In this document: positions 1 through 8,392 of the stretch, one piece after another
Layout of the letters: each line of letters starts with the position of its first letter
Position numbering within the stretch: the first letter of the stretch is position 1
Assembly: GCF_900129915.1 (NCBI RefSeq)
Contig: NZ_FQXH01000008.1
Location: forward strand, 1 to 64,000
Source of the DNA: Tepidibacter thalassicus DSM 15285
GTDB taxonomy: Bacteria > Bacillota > Clostridia > Peptostreptococcales > Peptostreptococcaceae
Length of the DNA stretch: 64,000 bases
Direction of reading: 5' to 3'
The notes under the pieces: model-generated
The model's database searches: none
What the model was told of the DNA's origin: nothing
What the model saw: only the letters and a program-made list of their open reading frames with translations
Made by a program: the position numbers and the translations under genes

Positions 1-1
1 G

Positions 2-244
2 AGTATTCTTAACAATAATCATTCAGATATATCTGATTACATGAAAACATCTATTAAATCTATTAAAAAGTATAAAGACTATATAAAAAATACATTTGAA
101 TGTGATTATACAAACGGATTAATTGAAGGAATTAATAATAAAATTAAAGTAATAAAAAGGATTGCATTTGGCTACAAAAGCTTTTTTCATTTCAAGAATA
201 GAATACTTATAAGTCAAAATTTACTAAAGTTAAAAGCCGTCTAA
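2..244 (+). CDS. ISL3 family transposase, C-terminal fragment
   Basis: The frame is open from base 2, so the gene starts upstream of the window. The visible 80 codons include the motif NGLIEGINNKIKVIKR followed by GYKSFFHFKNRIL. This matches the end of the DDE domain of ISL3-type transposases, where the last catalytic Glu sits in the N-x-x-E-G-x-N-N segment. The enzyme would cut and join IS ends. Whether the full gene is intact cannot be judged. It is one of only three plus-strand genes in the window and converges on trpS. Confidence 0.8.
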   Translation, partial: SILNNNHSDISDYMKTSIKSIKKYKDYIKNTFECDYTNGLIEGINNKIKVIKRIAFGYKSFFHFKNRILISQNLLKLKAV

Positions 245-266
245 AACCTATTCGGTTTTAAACGGC
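236..266 (+). other. Stem-loop at the transposase stop codon
   Basis: A 13-bp stem with one G-U pair: GCCGTCTAAAACC at 236-248 pairs with GGTTTTAAACGGC at 254-266 across a 5-base loop. It overlaps the transposase stop codon. There is no clear U-run after it, so it may be a weak terminator or may block read-in transcription and translation of the element. Confidence 0.55.
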
Positions 267-289
267 CAACAATTAACTTTGTGATTCTC

Positions 290-316
290 TTTACCAACAC
301 TATTTGACAAAGAACC
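290..316 (-). repeat. ISL3-type terminal inverted repeat (right end)
   Basis: On the minus strand the segment begins GGTTCTTTGTCAAATAGTG and continues into TTGGTAAAG. The GG-TCTTTGTCAAATAGTG pattern is familiar from ISL3-family ends. Only one end is in view, so the call rests on motif recognition and on its position after the transposase. Confidence 0.6.
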
Positions 317-343
317 TGTTAATTACAACAATCTTTTATTTCA

Positions 344-1348
344 CTATATAAACTTTCTCGGTATAAATCCTACCTTTTTATAAACTTTTCTTAGAGTTTT
401 TCTAGCAACTGCTTCCGCTTTATTAGCACCCTGAGCATAAATATTCTCTAAATAATCTTTATTTTTCAATAAATCATTGTATTTTTCCCTTACAGGTCTT
501 AAGCTTTCTATTATGACTTCAGCTAAATCATTTTTAAATTCTCCGTATCCTTTTCCCTCATACATAGTTTCTATTTCTTGAACAGTTTTTTTAGAAAGTT
601 TAGAATAAATATCTATTAAATTTTTTATTCCTGGTTGCTCATCAGAATACCTTACTACTCCAATTGAATCTGTTACTGCTCTTTTTACTTTTCTAAATAT
701 TGAATCAGGATCGTCTACCATTCCTATATACGCATTTTCATTCTCATCTGATTTTGACATTTTCTTTGTAGGTTCTTGAAGACTCATTATTCTTGCTCCT
801 ACTTTAGATATATACGGCTCTGGAATTTTAAATGTTTCACTATATCTATTATTAAATCTTTGAGCTAAATTTCTAGCGAGTTCTAAATGTTGCTTTTGAT
901 CATCTCCTACCGGAACAAAATCTGCTTGATAAAGTAAAATATCAGCTGCCATTAATGTTGGATATGTAAATAATGCAGAATTTAAATTCGCTTCACTTTT
1001 CTTAGATTTATCTTTAAACTGAGTCATTCTATTAAGTTCTCCCATATAAGTAATGGAATTTAATATCCAAGCTAACTCAACATGTGCACTCACATGCGAT
1101 TGAATAAATATAGTATTTTTTTCAGGATCTAATCCACTTGCTATATACTGAGCAATAGCTTCTAATGAATTTCTTCTCAACTTAGCAGCCTCTTGAGGTA
1201 CAGTAATCGCATGTAAATCCGCTATAAAATAATAACAGTCATATTCATCCTGAAGAGATACCCAATTGTTAATGGCTCCTATATAATTACCAAGAGTCAA
1301 TTTTCCCGATGGCTGAACTCCACTTAATATTACTTTTTTTCCACTCAT
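344..1348 (-). CDS. trpS: Tryptophanyl-tRNA synthetase
   Basis: Charges tRNA-Trp with tryptophan in the cytoplasm. It is a class I synthetase of about 334 residues, the usual bacterial TrpRS length. The HIGH-type signature appears as PSGKLTLGNYIGA near residues 13-25 and the KMSKS loop near 196-200. The ATG at 1348 is preferred over a TTG six codons upstream because GAGAGGAGG lies 7 bases before it and overlaps the longer reading. It is the last gene of the minus-strand run and an IS element lies just 3' of it. No T-box was seen in front of it; the gap to mtnN is only 25 bases. Confidence 0.96.
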   Translation of the reverse strand: MSGKKVILSGVQPSGKLTLGNYIGAINNWVSLQDEYDCYYFIADLHAITVPQEAAKLRRNSLEAIAQYIASGLDPEKNTIFIQSHVSAHVELAWILNSITYMGELNRMTQFKDKSKKSEANLNSALFTYPTLMAADILLYQADFVPVGDDQKQHLELARNLAQRFNNRYSETFKIPEPYISKVGARIMSLQEPTKKMSKSDENENAYIGMVDDPDSIFRKVKRAVTDSIGVVRYSDEQPGIKNLIDIYSKLSKKTVQEIETMYEGKGYGEFKNDLAEVIIESLRPVREKYNDLLKNKDYLENIYAQGANKAEAVARKTLRKVYKKVGFIPRKFI

Positions 1349-1373
1349 CAAGCAACCTCCTCTCAATCTTTTA

Positions 1374-2072
1374 TTATATCTTTTTAATCATGTTAAGCAC
1401 AATATCTTTTGAATTATGTGCCGCTTTATTTACAAACTCATTAAAATTCACATCTGCACTACCATCAGCTTTATCAGACATAGCTCTTATTATTACAAAA
1501 GGTACATTATTCAAATAACAAGTATGTCCAATAGCAGCACCTTCCATTTCTGTACAATATCCATTAAGTTGATTAACTAGTTTTTCCTTTATCTCTTTAT
1601 TGCTCACAAATATATCACCCGAAACTACTCTTCCCTTTAAAACTTTATGACCTTTGACAATTTCCACACTTGAATCATAAGCTATTTTAACTAATCTATC
1701 ATCAGCTTTAAATACAGAAGTTTCCATTCTAGGAATTATACCTAATTCATGTCCAAATGCTGTTACATCAAAATCATGATGAAGAGTATCTGTAGATATT
1801 ACTATATCAAATACATCAAGTTCATCGTGAAGTGCTCCTGCAACTCCTGTATTTATAACAGCTCCAACATTAAATTCACTTATAAGTATTTGAGTACAAA
1901 GCGCAGCATTTACTTTACCTATTCCACATCTCACTAAAATTACACTTTTATCTTCTAATTTTCCTACATAAAATTTCAAAGAAGCTTTTTCTATTGTTTC
2001 TTCTATATTCATCAATTCTTTAAGTATATCTACTTCTTCATCCATGGCTCCTATTATACCAATCCTATTCAT
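1374..2072 (-). CDS. mtnN: 5'-methylthioadenosine/S-adenosylhomocysteine nucleosidase
   Basis: Hydrolyses the glycosidic bond of MTA, SAH and 5'-deoxyadenosine, clearing inhibitory products of SAM chemistry. The 232-residue protein has the family N-terminus MNRIGIIGAMDEE with the conserved Glu at 12. It also has the TEMEGAAIGH segment, whose Glu contacts the ribose, and SDKAD with the catalytic Asp near the C-terminus. The start at 2072 has AGGAGG at correct spacing; a longer in-frame extension to 2123 lacks a ribosome-binding site and does not match the family. It sits between ileS and trpS and may share a transcript with trpS. Confidence 0.94.
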   Translation of the reverse strand: MNRIGIIGAMDEEVDILKELMNIEETIEKASLKFYVGKLEDKSVILVRCGIGKVNAALCTQILISEFNVGAVINTGVAGALHDELDVFDIVISTDTLHHDFDVTAFGHELGIIPRMETSVFKADDRLVKIAYDSSVEIVKGHKVLKGRVVSGDIFVSNKEIKEKLVNQLNGYCTEMEGAAIGHTCYLNNVPFVIIRAMSDKADGSADVNFNEFVNKAAHNSKDIVLNMIKKI

Positions 2073-2110
2073 TTTTATTCCTCCTATTTGCAATACTTTT
2101 ATTTTAAGAT

Positions 2111-2138
2111 AAAAGCGCTCCATAAAAGGAGCACCTTT
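2111..2138 (-). terminator. Rho-independent terminator after ileS
   Basis: An 11-bp stem containing two G-U pairs (arms 2111-2121 and 2128-2138) directly follows the ileS stop on the minus strand. It ends in TTTT and an AT-rich tail. It probably separates ileS from mtnN-trpS. Confidence 0.6.
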
Positions 2139-2139
2139 A

Positions 2140-5100
2140 TTAATTTACTTTTTCTATTTTTATTCCAGTTTCATGATCATTCAAATTGTACTTTTCAAAA
2201 TTATCATCAGATGTTTCTTCTATACTCACTGCTAAAGTTTCACTCATTATATAATCTCTATGAATTTCAACAGCTTTAGATATATCTTTATCTCCACTAA
2301 AATAAATTTTAATATTATCCATCATTTCATAATTATTATTTTTTCTCATTTGCTGTACTTTAGATATAAACTCTCTTGCATATCCTTCATTTATAAGTTC
2401 ATCTGTTAAAGTAGTATCTAAAATTACAAATAAATTATTTTCCATTGAAACATTAAATCCTTCTTTTGCAGAAATATTTACTAAAACATGATCTTTTGTA
2501 ACTTCAAATTTTTCTCCTTCAATATCTAAAGATACACTTTCTCCATTTTCTAATTTAGGAACTACAACTGATGCATCAAGCTGTGATAAAGCTTTACTAA
2601 ATACTTTAAGCTTTGATCCAAGTACAGGTCCTAAAACCTTAAAATTTGGTTTTAAACTAAAATTCATGTATTCATTTAAATTTTTAGCAAACACTACTTC
2701 TTTAACATTTAATTCTTCTTTAATGAGTTCTACAAGATCATCTATTAATTCTTCATACTTACCATCTATTAAAACTTTTTGTATTGGCTGACGCACTTTT
2801 ATTCTAACATTTTCTCTTGATGCTCTACCAAGAGTAACTAAATTTTTAACTAAATCCATTTTTTCTTCCACTTTTAAGTCTATAAGTTCTCTATTAACTC
2901 TTGGATATTCACTTAAATGAACTGAAAATTCACCAGTAAGTTTTTTATACATTTCTTCTGAAATATATGGAGCAAATGGAGCTACCATTTGTGATAATTG
3001 AACTAATATTTCATAAGTTGTATTATAAACAGCCTTTTTATCTTCAGTAAGCTCAGTAGTCCAAAAACGTCTACGAGAACGTCTTATATACCAATTTGAA
3101 AGGTCTTCATTTACAAATTCTTGAATATCTCTAACTGCTTTTGTTAAATCAAATACATTTAAATACTCCTCTACTCTTACTTTTAAATTATTAAATTTAG
3201 ATAAAATCCATCTATCAAGTTCAGGTCTATCCTTGTATTCTACAAAGAAATCATTAGGATTTATTTCATCTGTATTTGCATATAACGTAAAGAAATTATA
3301 TACATTTTTAATAGTTCCAAAGAATTTGCTTTGAACTTCTTTAAGTCCTTCTACATCAAATCTTGTTGGTGTCCATGGCGGTGATACATAAAGTAAATAC
3401 CATCTTAAAACATCTGCACCGTATTTATCAAATAATTCAAATGGATTAATAGTATTTCCTCTAGATTTAGACATCTTTTTGCCATCTTTATCAAGTATTA
3501 AATCAGTAACTAATACCCTCTTATAAGGAGCTACTCCTTTTACAAAAGTCGATATCGCAAGTAATGAATAGAACCAACCTCTAGTTTGGTCAATTCCTTC
3601 ACATATAAAATCAGCAGGGAATAACTCATCAAAATTTTCTTTATTTTCAAAAGGATAATGGTGTTGAGCATACGGCATTGCTCCACTGTCAAACCAACAA
3701 TCTATTACATCTTTAACTCTAGACATAGTTTTTCCGCACTTACTACATTTTATATGAACATTATCTATATAAGGTCTATGAAGTTCTATACTTTCATCTA
3801 TATCTTCTATAGCCTTTTCTACTAGTTCTTTTCTCGAACCTATAGATTCTTTATGTCCACATTCACATGTCCAAATGTTAAGAGGAGTTCCCCAATATCT
3901 ACTTCTAGATATAGCCCAGTCATTTAAATTTTCAAGCCAATTTCCAAAACGCTTTTCTCCTACAAATGAAGGATACCATTCAACTGTATTATTATTTTCT
4001 ATAAGTTTATCTTTAAGCTTTGTCATCTCTATATACCAACTAGGCTTAGCATAATATAACAATGGAGTTGAACATCTCCAGCAATGCGGATAGTTATGAG
4101 CTATTTTTTCTTTTTTGAAAAGTTTCCCTTCAGCATGAAGCCATTTTATGATTTCCACATCTACTCCTTCTTCCATTACAAATTTACCTTTCCATGGAGT
4201 AGTTGTAAATTTTCCAGTTTCATCAACAGGCTGAAGCACAGGTAAATCATATTTTCTACCTAAATTATAGTCATCTTCACCAAAAGCAGGAGCAGTGTGT
4301 ACTATACCTGTACCATCTTCTGTAGTTACATAATCTCCTAATGTTACAAAAAAAGCTTTTTTATCAGTCTTTACAAAAGGCATAATTTGTTCATATTCTA
4401 TTCCTTCTAACTCTTTACCTTTAAATTCTTCTAAAACTTCAAATTCTCCGTCAATTACCTTTGAAGATAAATTTTTCTCTATATAGTATACTTCATCATT
4501 ATATTTAACTTTTAAGTAAGTTTCATTAGGATTAACAGTAAGTGCAACATTTGATGGTAATGTCCAAGGTGTAGTTGTCCAAACAAGGAAATATTCATCT
4601 ACATCTTTTCTCTTAAATTTAACTATAACTGTATTTGTCTTTACTTCTTTATACCCTTGAGCAACTTCATGAGATGCAAGTCCAGTTCCACATCTTGAAC
4701 AATACGGAAGTATTTTATGTCCCTCATATATATATCCTTCTTTATTAAATTTATCAAGAATCCACCAAACACTTTCTATATAATTATTATCAAGAGTTAT
4801 ATACGGATTATCAAGGTCTATTTCATAAGCCATACGCTCTGTCATTTCTCTCCATAGCTTTTCATATGAAAAAACTGATTCTCTACATTTTTCGTTGAAT
4901 TTATCTATACCATAATCTTCAATCGCCTGTTTATCTTTAAGATTTAACTGCTTTTCAACTTCTATTTCAACAGGAAGACCATGCGTATCCCATCCCGCTT
5001 TTCTTTTTACCTGATAACCAGTCATAGTTTTATATCTACAAACAGAATCTTTTAATGTTCTAGCCATGACATGATGAATTCCAGGTTTTCCATTTGCAGT

Positions 5101-5244
5101 TGGTGGTCCTTCGAAAAATACAAAAGAAGGCTTATCCTTTCCGTATTCTAGTGTTTTTTCTAATATATTTACTTTTTTCCAAAATTCAGATATTTGTTTT
5201 TCGCTTTCTACAACTGAATTTACTAATGACTCAAATTTCTTCAT
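2140..5244 (-). CDS. ileS: Isoleucyl-tRNA synthetase, eukaryote-like (type 2)
   Basis: Charges tRNA-Ile and edits mischarged valine. The protein is about 1034 residues, longer than the usual bacterial type 1 IleRS. Its first signature reads PPTANGKPGIHHVMART near residues 47-63 instead of a normal HIGH box, and the KMSKSRGN loop lies near residue 590. CxxC pairs around CSRCG and CSKCGK look like zinc-binding knuckles. This architecture is the type 2 form known to tolerate mupirocin, so intrinsic mupirocin resistance is a reasonable inference. ATG 5244 is chosen over the GTG at 5253, because that GTG is part of the AAGGGTG ribosome-binding site. Expression is controlled by the T-box leader upstream. 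Confidence 0.96.
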   Translation of the reverse strand: MKKFESLVNSVVESEKQISEFWKKVNILEKTLEYGKDKPSFVFFEGPPTANGKPGIHHVMARTLKDSVCRYKTMTGYQVKRKAGWDTHGLPVEIEVEKQLNLKDKQAIEDYGIDKFNEKCRESVFSYEKLWREMTERMAYEIDLDNPYITLDNNYIESVWWILDKFNKEGYIYEGHKILPYCSRCGTGLASHEVAQGYKEVKTNTVIVKFKRKDVDEYFLVWTTTPWTLPSNVALTVNPNETYLKVKYNDEVYYIEKNLSSKVIDGEFEVLEEFKGKELEGIEYEQIMPFVKTDKKAFFVTLGDYVTTEDGTGIVHTAPAFGEDDYNLGRKYDLPVLQPVDETGKFTTTPWKGKFVMEEGVDVEIIKWLHAEGKLFKKEKIAHNYPHCWRCSTPLLYYAKPSWYIEMTKLKDKLIENNNTVEWYPSFVGEKRFGNWLENLNDWAISRSRYWGTPLNIWTCECGHKESIGSRKELVEKAIEDIDESIELHRPYIDNVHIKCSKCGKTMSRVKDVIDCWFDSGAMPYAQHHYPFENKENFDELFPADFICEGIDQTRGWFYSLLAISTFVKGVAPYKRVLVTDLILDKDGKKMSKSRGNTINPFELFDKYGADVLRWYLLYVSPPWTPTRFDVEGLKEVQSKFFGTIKNVYNFFTLYANTDEINPNDFFVEYKDRPELDRWILSKFNNLKVRVEEYLNVFDLTKAVRDIQEFVNEDLSNWYIRRSRRRFWTTELTEDKKAVYNTTYEILVQLSQMVAPFAPYISEEMYKKLTGEFSVHLSEYPRVNRELIDLKVEEKMDLVKNLVTLGRASRENVRIKVRQPIQKVLIDGKYEELIDDLVELIKEELNVKEVVFAKNLNEYMNFSLKPNFKVLGPVLGSKLKVFSKALSQLDASVVVPKLENGESVSLDIEGEKFEVTKDHVLVNISAKEGFNVSMENNLFVILDTTLTDELINEGYAREFISKVQQMRKNNNYEMMDNIKIYFSGDKDISKAVEIHRDYIMSETLAVSIEETSDDNFEKYNLNDHETGIKIEKVN

Positions 5245-5310
5245 ATATTTCACCCTTTCTTATATATTTATTATTCCATTATTTTTTATTTTAAATTATA
5301 CAAAAATCAC

Positions 5311-5339
5311 AAAAAACCTCGTCCCGAAAAGGGACGAGG
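5311..5339 (-). terminator. T-box conditional terminator of ileS
   Basis: A perfect 9-bp stem, CCTCGTCCC at 5317-5325 with GGGACGAGG at 5331-5339, is followed by six U residues in the minus-strand RNA (5316-5311). It is the OFF-state structure that competes with the antiterminator containing the T-box core. Confidence 0.93.
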
Positions 5340-5600
5340 TAATTCCCCGTGTTACCACCCTAATTGCCATAGTGAACTCTCTCCCACTTGCTCACGCTTA
5401 GGCTATATCTAACAAATATAAAATCTTAACATGGCATCTCATTTAATTTAACGGCTTTACCGGCTCAGCTTACTCATTATTACTTTCAGCCTGCAGCTCT
5501 GGGGTGATTTTCTATTTTATAGATTTACTGACTTCTCAGCAACCGTCAGCTCTCTGTAAAATCATCTAAAATATACTCTTCCCCTTCACAGCTTTTAAAA
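5311..5600 (-). promoter_or_regulatory. T-box leader of ileS (Ile specifier AUC)
   Basis: This tRNA-sensing leader switches transcription of ileS on when uncharged tRNA-Ile accumulates. On the minus strand it shows AGAGAG and CTGCAGGCTGAAAG Stem I elements. The candidate specifier codon is AUC, in the context GAAAATCACCCC at 5508-5506. The conserved T-box core GGGTGGTAACACGGG lies near 5342-5360, followed by a strong terminator. The TGGT bulge can pair with the ACCA 3' end expected for tRNA-Ile. The 5' boundary is approximate. Confidence 0.93.
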
Positions 5601-5631
5601 TATTCAATTAATATTTAAAATATTTATTAGC

Positions 5632-5660
5632 ATTTTATAATAAATTTTTACTTTAGTCAA
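5632..5660 (-). promoter_or_regulatory. Sigma-A-type promoter of ileS
   Basis: TTGACT (5660-5655), 17 bp, TAAAAT (5637-5632) on the minus strand. The predicted start falls around 5625, just upstream of the T-box leader and downstream of the divIVA stop. Confidence 0.7.
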
Positions 5661-5669
5661 TATTTTTTA

Positions 5670-6122
5670 TTAATCTATATCGTCAAATGTTTGATCTATA
5701 GTTTTTATTTCACTTTCAAGAAGCGATTTAAATTTTCCTCTAAACAGTTTAAATGCCTTTCTAGTTTCTTCATATTCCTTTCTAATTTCTATAACTTGAT
5801 TATTTGCCTCTTCTATTATTTTTCTAGCCTTAAGTTCTGCTTCTTCTATTATTAACTGTGCTTTTTTAGAAGCATTAGAATTTACTTCTTCAGCTGTATT
5901 CTGAGCAATTATAAGAGTATTTTTTAATGTCTCTTCAATATTTTTATATTTATTAACTTGTTCACTAAGCATATTTAATTTATCTTTTAATTCTATATTT
6001 TCTTTATATAACTTTTCAAAATCTTCTTTAACTTCATCTAAAAATTCATCTACTTCCTCTTCTTTATATCCTCTTAAACTTCTTTTAAATTCCTTATTTT
6101 CTATGTCTAATGGAGTTATCAT
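5670..6122 (-). CDS. divIVA: DivIVA family cell-division/polarity protein
   Basis: A cytoplasmic coiled-coil protein that binds curved membrane at poles and septa and recruits division or sporulation factors. The N-terminus ITPLDIENKEFKRSLRGYKEEEVDEFL is the DivIVA lipid-binding domain (residues 2-35). Heptad-rich coiled coil follows to about residue 130. At 150 residues it is near the family norm. ATG 6122 is preceded by AGGAGG; a TTG two codons earlier is less likely. It follows ylmH by 11 bases, the same sepF-yggT-ylmH-divIVA order as in Bacillus. Confidence 0.94.
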   Translation of the reverse strand: MITPLDIENKEFKRSLRGYKEEEVDEFLDEVKEDFEKLYKENIELKDKLNMLSEQVNKYKNIEETLKNTLIIAQNTAEEVNSNASKKAQLIIEEAELKARKIIEEANNQVIEIRKEYEETRKAFKLFRGKFKSLLESEIKTIDQTFDDID

Positions 6123-6133
6123 ACCCAAACCTC

Positions 6134-6922
6134 CTATAGTATTATTTTTGCCTTGACTTTTACTCGTCCTTTTTTAGTATAATTTCCTATTTCTGATATT
6201 ATAGCTCTTCCTCTTCCCTTTACAGATATTAAAGATCCCTCTTTAACAGCTTTAGAAGTCGTATTTACAAGTTCAAAATCAATATAAACTTTTTGAGATA
6301 ATACAATTTTACTGCTCTCTTGTCTTGATAAGTTATATATACCTGATATTATACAATCTAATCTTTGAGAAGAAACTGTAAAACTCACTTCTTTATATTC
6401 TGGTTCAGAATACTTTATATCTGAAATGTCTATTTCCTTTATTTTCACACTATTGTTTCCTACTTTATTTAAGTTCAATAACAAAAAATCACATATATCT
6501 TTTTTAACTATTACTTGACAAAAATCTTTATGTATTATTATATCTCCAATTTTTTCTCTTTTAATACCAAGACCTAATATAGCTCCTAAATAATCTCTAT
6601 GAGATATTTCTTTAAATTTAAAATTGCCTGTTATCTCCAAAACCTTTATAGGTATGTCCAAATCTTGCTCAAATATATAATACGGATATATATATATTAC
6701 TTTCCTTTCTGATTTTTCATATCCTCCATATATAGAATATTTTATATCATCTACAGCATTTAGTATAGATATTGCATTTTTTATTTCATAAGGATTTAAA
6801 AAATCAGTACACCTATAATCATGATTTTTTAACACTCCTATAGCTTTGTCTATTACTTTATACAAAGTATTTTTAAGCTCTAAGTCTTTTATGTGATTTG
6901 TAATTCTTTCTTTATCTACCAT
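6134..6922 (-). CDS. ylmH: YlmH-type S4-domain RNA-binding protein
   Basis: The 262-residue protein has an N-terminal YlmH domain (PYYIFEQDLDIPIKVLEI around residues 75-92) and a C-terminal S4 RNA-binding domain (SQRLDCIISGIYNLSR onwards, about 185-245). YlmH relatives bind rRNA or stalled large-subunit complexes in ribosome quality control; an effect on division is also suggested by its constant placement in this cluster. Its ATG immediately follows the yggT stop codon, implying translational coupling. Confidence 0.9.
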   Translation of the reverse strand: MVDKERITNHIKDLELKNTLYKVIDKAIGVLKNHDYRCTDFLNPYEIKNAISILNAVDDIKYSIYGGYEKSERKVIYIYPYYIFEQDLDIPIKVLEITGNFKFKEISHRDYLGAILGLGIKREKIGDIIIHKDFCQVIVKKDICDFLLLNLNKVGNNSVKIKEIDISDIKYSEPEYKEVSFTVSSQRLDCIISGIYNLSRQESSKIVLSQKVYIDFELVNTTSKAVKEGSLISVKGRGRAIISEIGNYTKKGRVKVKAKIIL

Positions 6923-7198
6923 CTAAAAAACTACTCCTATTAATATTCTAACTAATATTAGATATACAATTTTTATTAAAAAATATGCAATTATTGGTGA
7001 AATATCTATTGGTCCTGTATTAAAATATCTAAACATCAACTCTCTAATCGGTTCAAGTATTGGTTCTGTTATAGAGTAAATAGTATCATAAAATCTAGAA
7101 TATCTAGCATTTGGAATCCAAGACATAATTACTCTGATTAAAATCATAAGTTCTAAAAATTCCACAAAATAACCTAATGCTCTAATTATAATCCACAT
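6923..7198 (-). CDS. yggT: YggT family membrane protein
   Basis: A 91-residue membrane protein with two hydrophobic helices (about residues 2-25 and 65-90) separated by the family segment SWIPNARYSRFYDTIYSITEPILEPIR. YggT/YlmG proteins are associated with division clusters and with nucleoid or membrane organisation, but the biochemical role is unknown. The gene directly abuts ylmH. Start ATG has AAGGAG upstream. Confidence 0.88.
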   Translation of the reverse strand: MWIIIRALGYFVEFLELMILIRVIMSWIPNARYSRFYDTIYSITEPILEPIRELMFRYFNTGPIDISPIIAYFLIKIVYLILVRILIGVVF

Positions 7199-7219
7199 AA
7201 ATTATTCTCCTTTTAGCTT

Positions 7220-7666
7220 TTATTTTTGCCATGGAAATAATCCCTTATTTTCAAGCTCCTTTTTTATATTTCCATCTATATCTATATTACTAGGAGCTAA
7301 TATGAATATACCCTTAGATACTTTTTGAATACTTCCATCTAAAGCATACACTGCACCACTTATAAAGTGAAATATATTCTTAACAAGTTCTACATCTTCT
7401 ATATTTTCAAGATTGACAATAACAGCTTTTCTATTTTTTAAATTATCTACTATGGAAGCTGCTTCATCGTATTCTTGTGGTTCGTGTATCATTACTTTCA
7501 TTTGAGTAGTAGCATGTATATTAACTATTTTATTATTTAATTTAGAACTCGTTCTTTGATTAAAAGATAAAACTTCATCTTCTTGTTCTTCTTCATATTC
7601 TTCTTCTTCCTCGTATTCTTCAAATCCCATAAATCTCTTAACTTTATCTACAAATTTATCCGACAT
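7220..7666 (-). CDS. sepF: Cell division protein SepF
   Basis: A 148-residue protein with a short amphipathic N-terminus (MSDKFVDKVKRFMGF), an acidic linker rich in Glu at residues 16-30, and a C-terminal SepF domain. That domain is marked by VHEPQEYDEA-like and KAVIVNLENIEDVELVKNIFHFISGAVYALDG motifs. SepF binds FtsZ, bundles it into arcs and tethers it to membrane. It may be the main FtsZ membrane anchor here, because ftsA is absent from its usual place before ftsZ. Confidence 0.93.
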   Translation of the reverse strand: MSDKFVDKVKRFMGFEEYEEEEEYEEEQEDEVLSFNQRTSSKLNNKIVNIHATTQMKVMIHEPQEYDEAASIVDNLKNRKAVIVNLENIEDVELVKNIFHFISGAVYALDGSIQKVSKGIFILAPSNIDIDGNIKKELENKGLFPWQK

Positions 7667-7679
7667 ATTTATAACCTCC

Positions 7680-8381
7680 CTATTTCATATAATTTCTCTT
7701 TCCAAATATAGAAGTTCCTATTCTAACCATATTAGACCCTTCTTCTATTGCAATCTTAAAATCATTACTCATTCCCATAGATAAATAATCCATGTATACA
7801 TTCTCTAAATTTAATTTTTTTATTTCATTCGATAAATCTTTCAACTCTCTAAAATATATTCTAGCATCTTCTGGATTATCAACATATGGTGCCATGGTCA
7901 TAAGTCCTTTTATTTTTATATTCTTAAAATTATTTGATATATTTTTTATAAATTCAACAGCATCCTCTTTATAAATACCATGCTTACTTTCTTCTTTTGA
8001 AATATTTACTTGAACTAAACAATCAACTACCTTGTTTATAGACTTAGCTCTCTTATCTATCTCCTTACATAAAGATAATCTATCTAATGAATGTATCATA
8101 TCTACTTTATCAATTATATATTTTACTTTATTAGTCTGTAAAGTTCCTATAAGATGCCATTTCACTTTATTTCCTATTATTTCATATTTTTTAACTAATT
8201 CTTGAACCTTATTTTCACCTACATGTTTTATTCCATTTTTTATCGCTTCTTCCATTATAGGTATATCTACAGTTTTTGTAACACCTATTAAAACAATATC
8301 TTCTTTATTCCTATTTGCTTTAATACAAGCATTTTCAATATCCTTTAACACATCATTTAAATTTTCCTTTATGTAACTCAA
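7680..8381 (-). CDS. yggS: YggS family PLP homeostasis protein
   Basis: A 233-residue PLP-binding protein of the alanine racemase N-terminal fold, without racemase activity in studied relatives. The PLP lysine is in VLIGVTKTV near residue 36, and HVGENKVQEL and HLIGTLQTNKVKYI are family signatures. It probably buffers pyridoxal phosphate and affects amino-acid pools. The start is TTG at 8381, with AGGTG 8 bases upstream. It lies between the HlyD-like gene and sepF, the same place as ylmE in Bacillus. Confidence 0.9.
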   Translation of the reverse strand: MSYIKENLNDVLKDIENACIKANRNKEDIVLIGVTKTVDIPIMEEAIKNGIKHVGENKVQELVKKYEIIGNKVKWHLIGTLQTNKVKYIIDKVDMIHSLDRLSLCKEIDKRAKSINKVVDCLVQVNISKEESKHGIYKEDAVEFIKNISNNFKNIKIKGLMTMAPYVDNPEDARIYFRELKDLSNEIKKLNLENVYMDYLSMGMSNDFKIAIEEGSNMVRIGTSIFGKRNYMK

Positions 8382-8392
8382 AGTTTTAACAC

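Larger units (their letters stand above)
1..316 (+). mobile_element. Right end of an ISL3-family insertion sequence (cut by window edge)
   Basis: The first 316 bases look like the 3' part of an IS element. An open frame encodes the C-terminus of an ISL3-type transposase, followed by a stem-loop and then a terminal sequence. Read inward on the minus strand, that terminus starts GGTTCTTTGTCAAATAGTG, the kind of end seen in ISL3 elements. The element ends at 316, only 27 bases beyond the trpS stop codon. ISL3 elements usually duplicate 8 bp of target, so 317-324 (TGTTAATT) is the candidate duplication, but the left end lies outside the window and this cannot be tested here. Confidence 0.72.

Noticed and set aside
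5254-5669. Possible small gene in the ileS-divIVA gap
   Set aside because: The gap is fully explained by the ileS promoter, T-box leader and conditional terminator.
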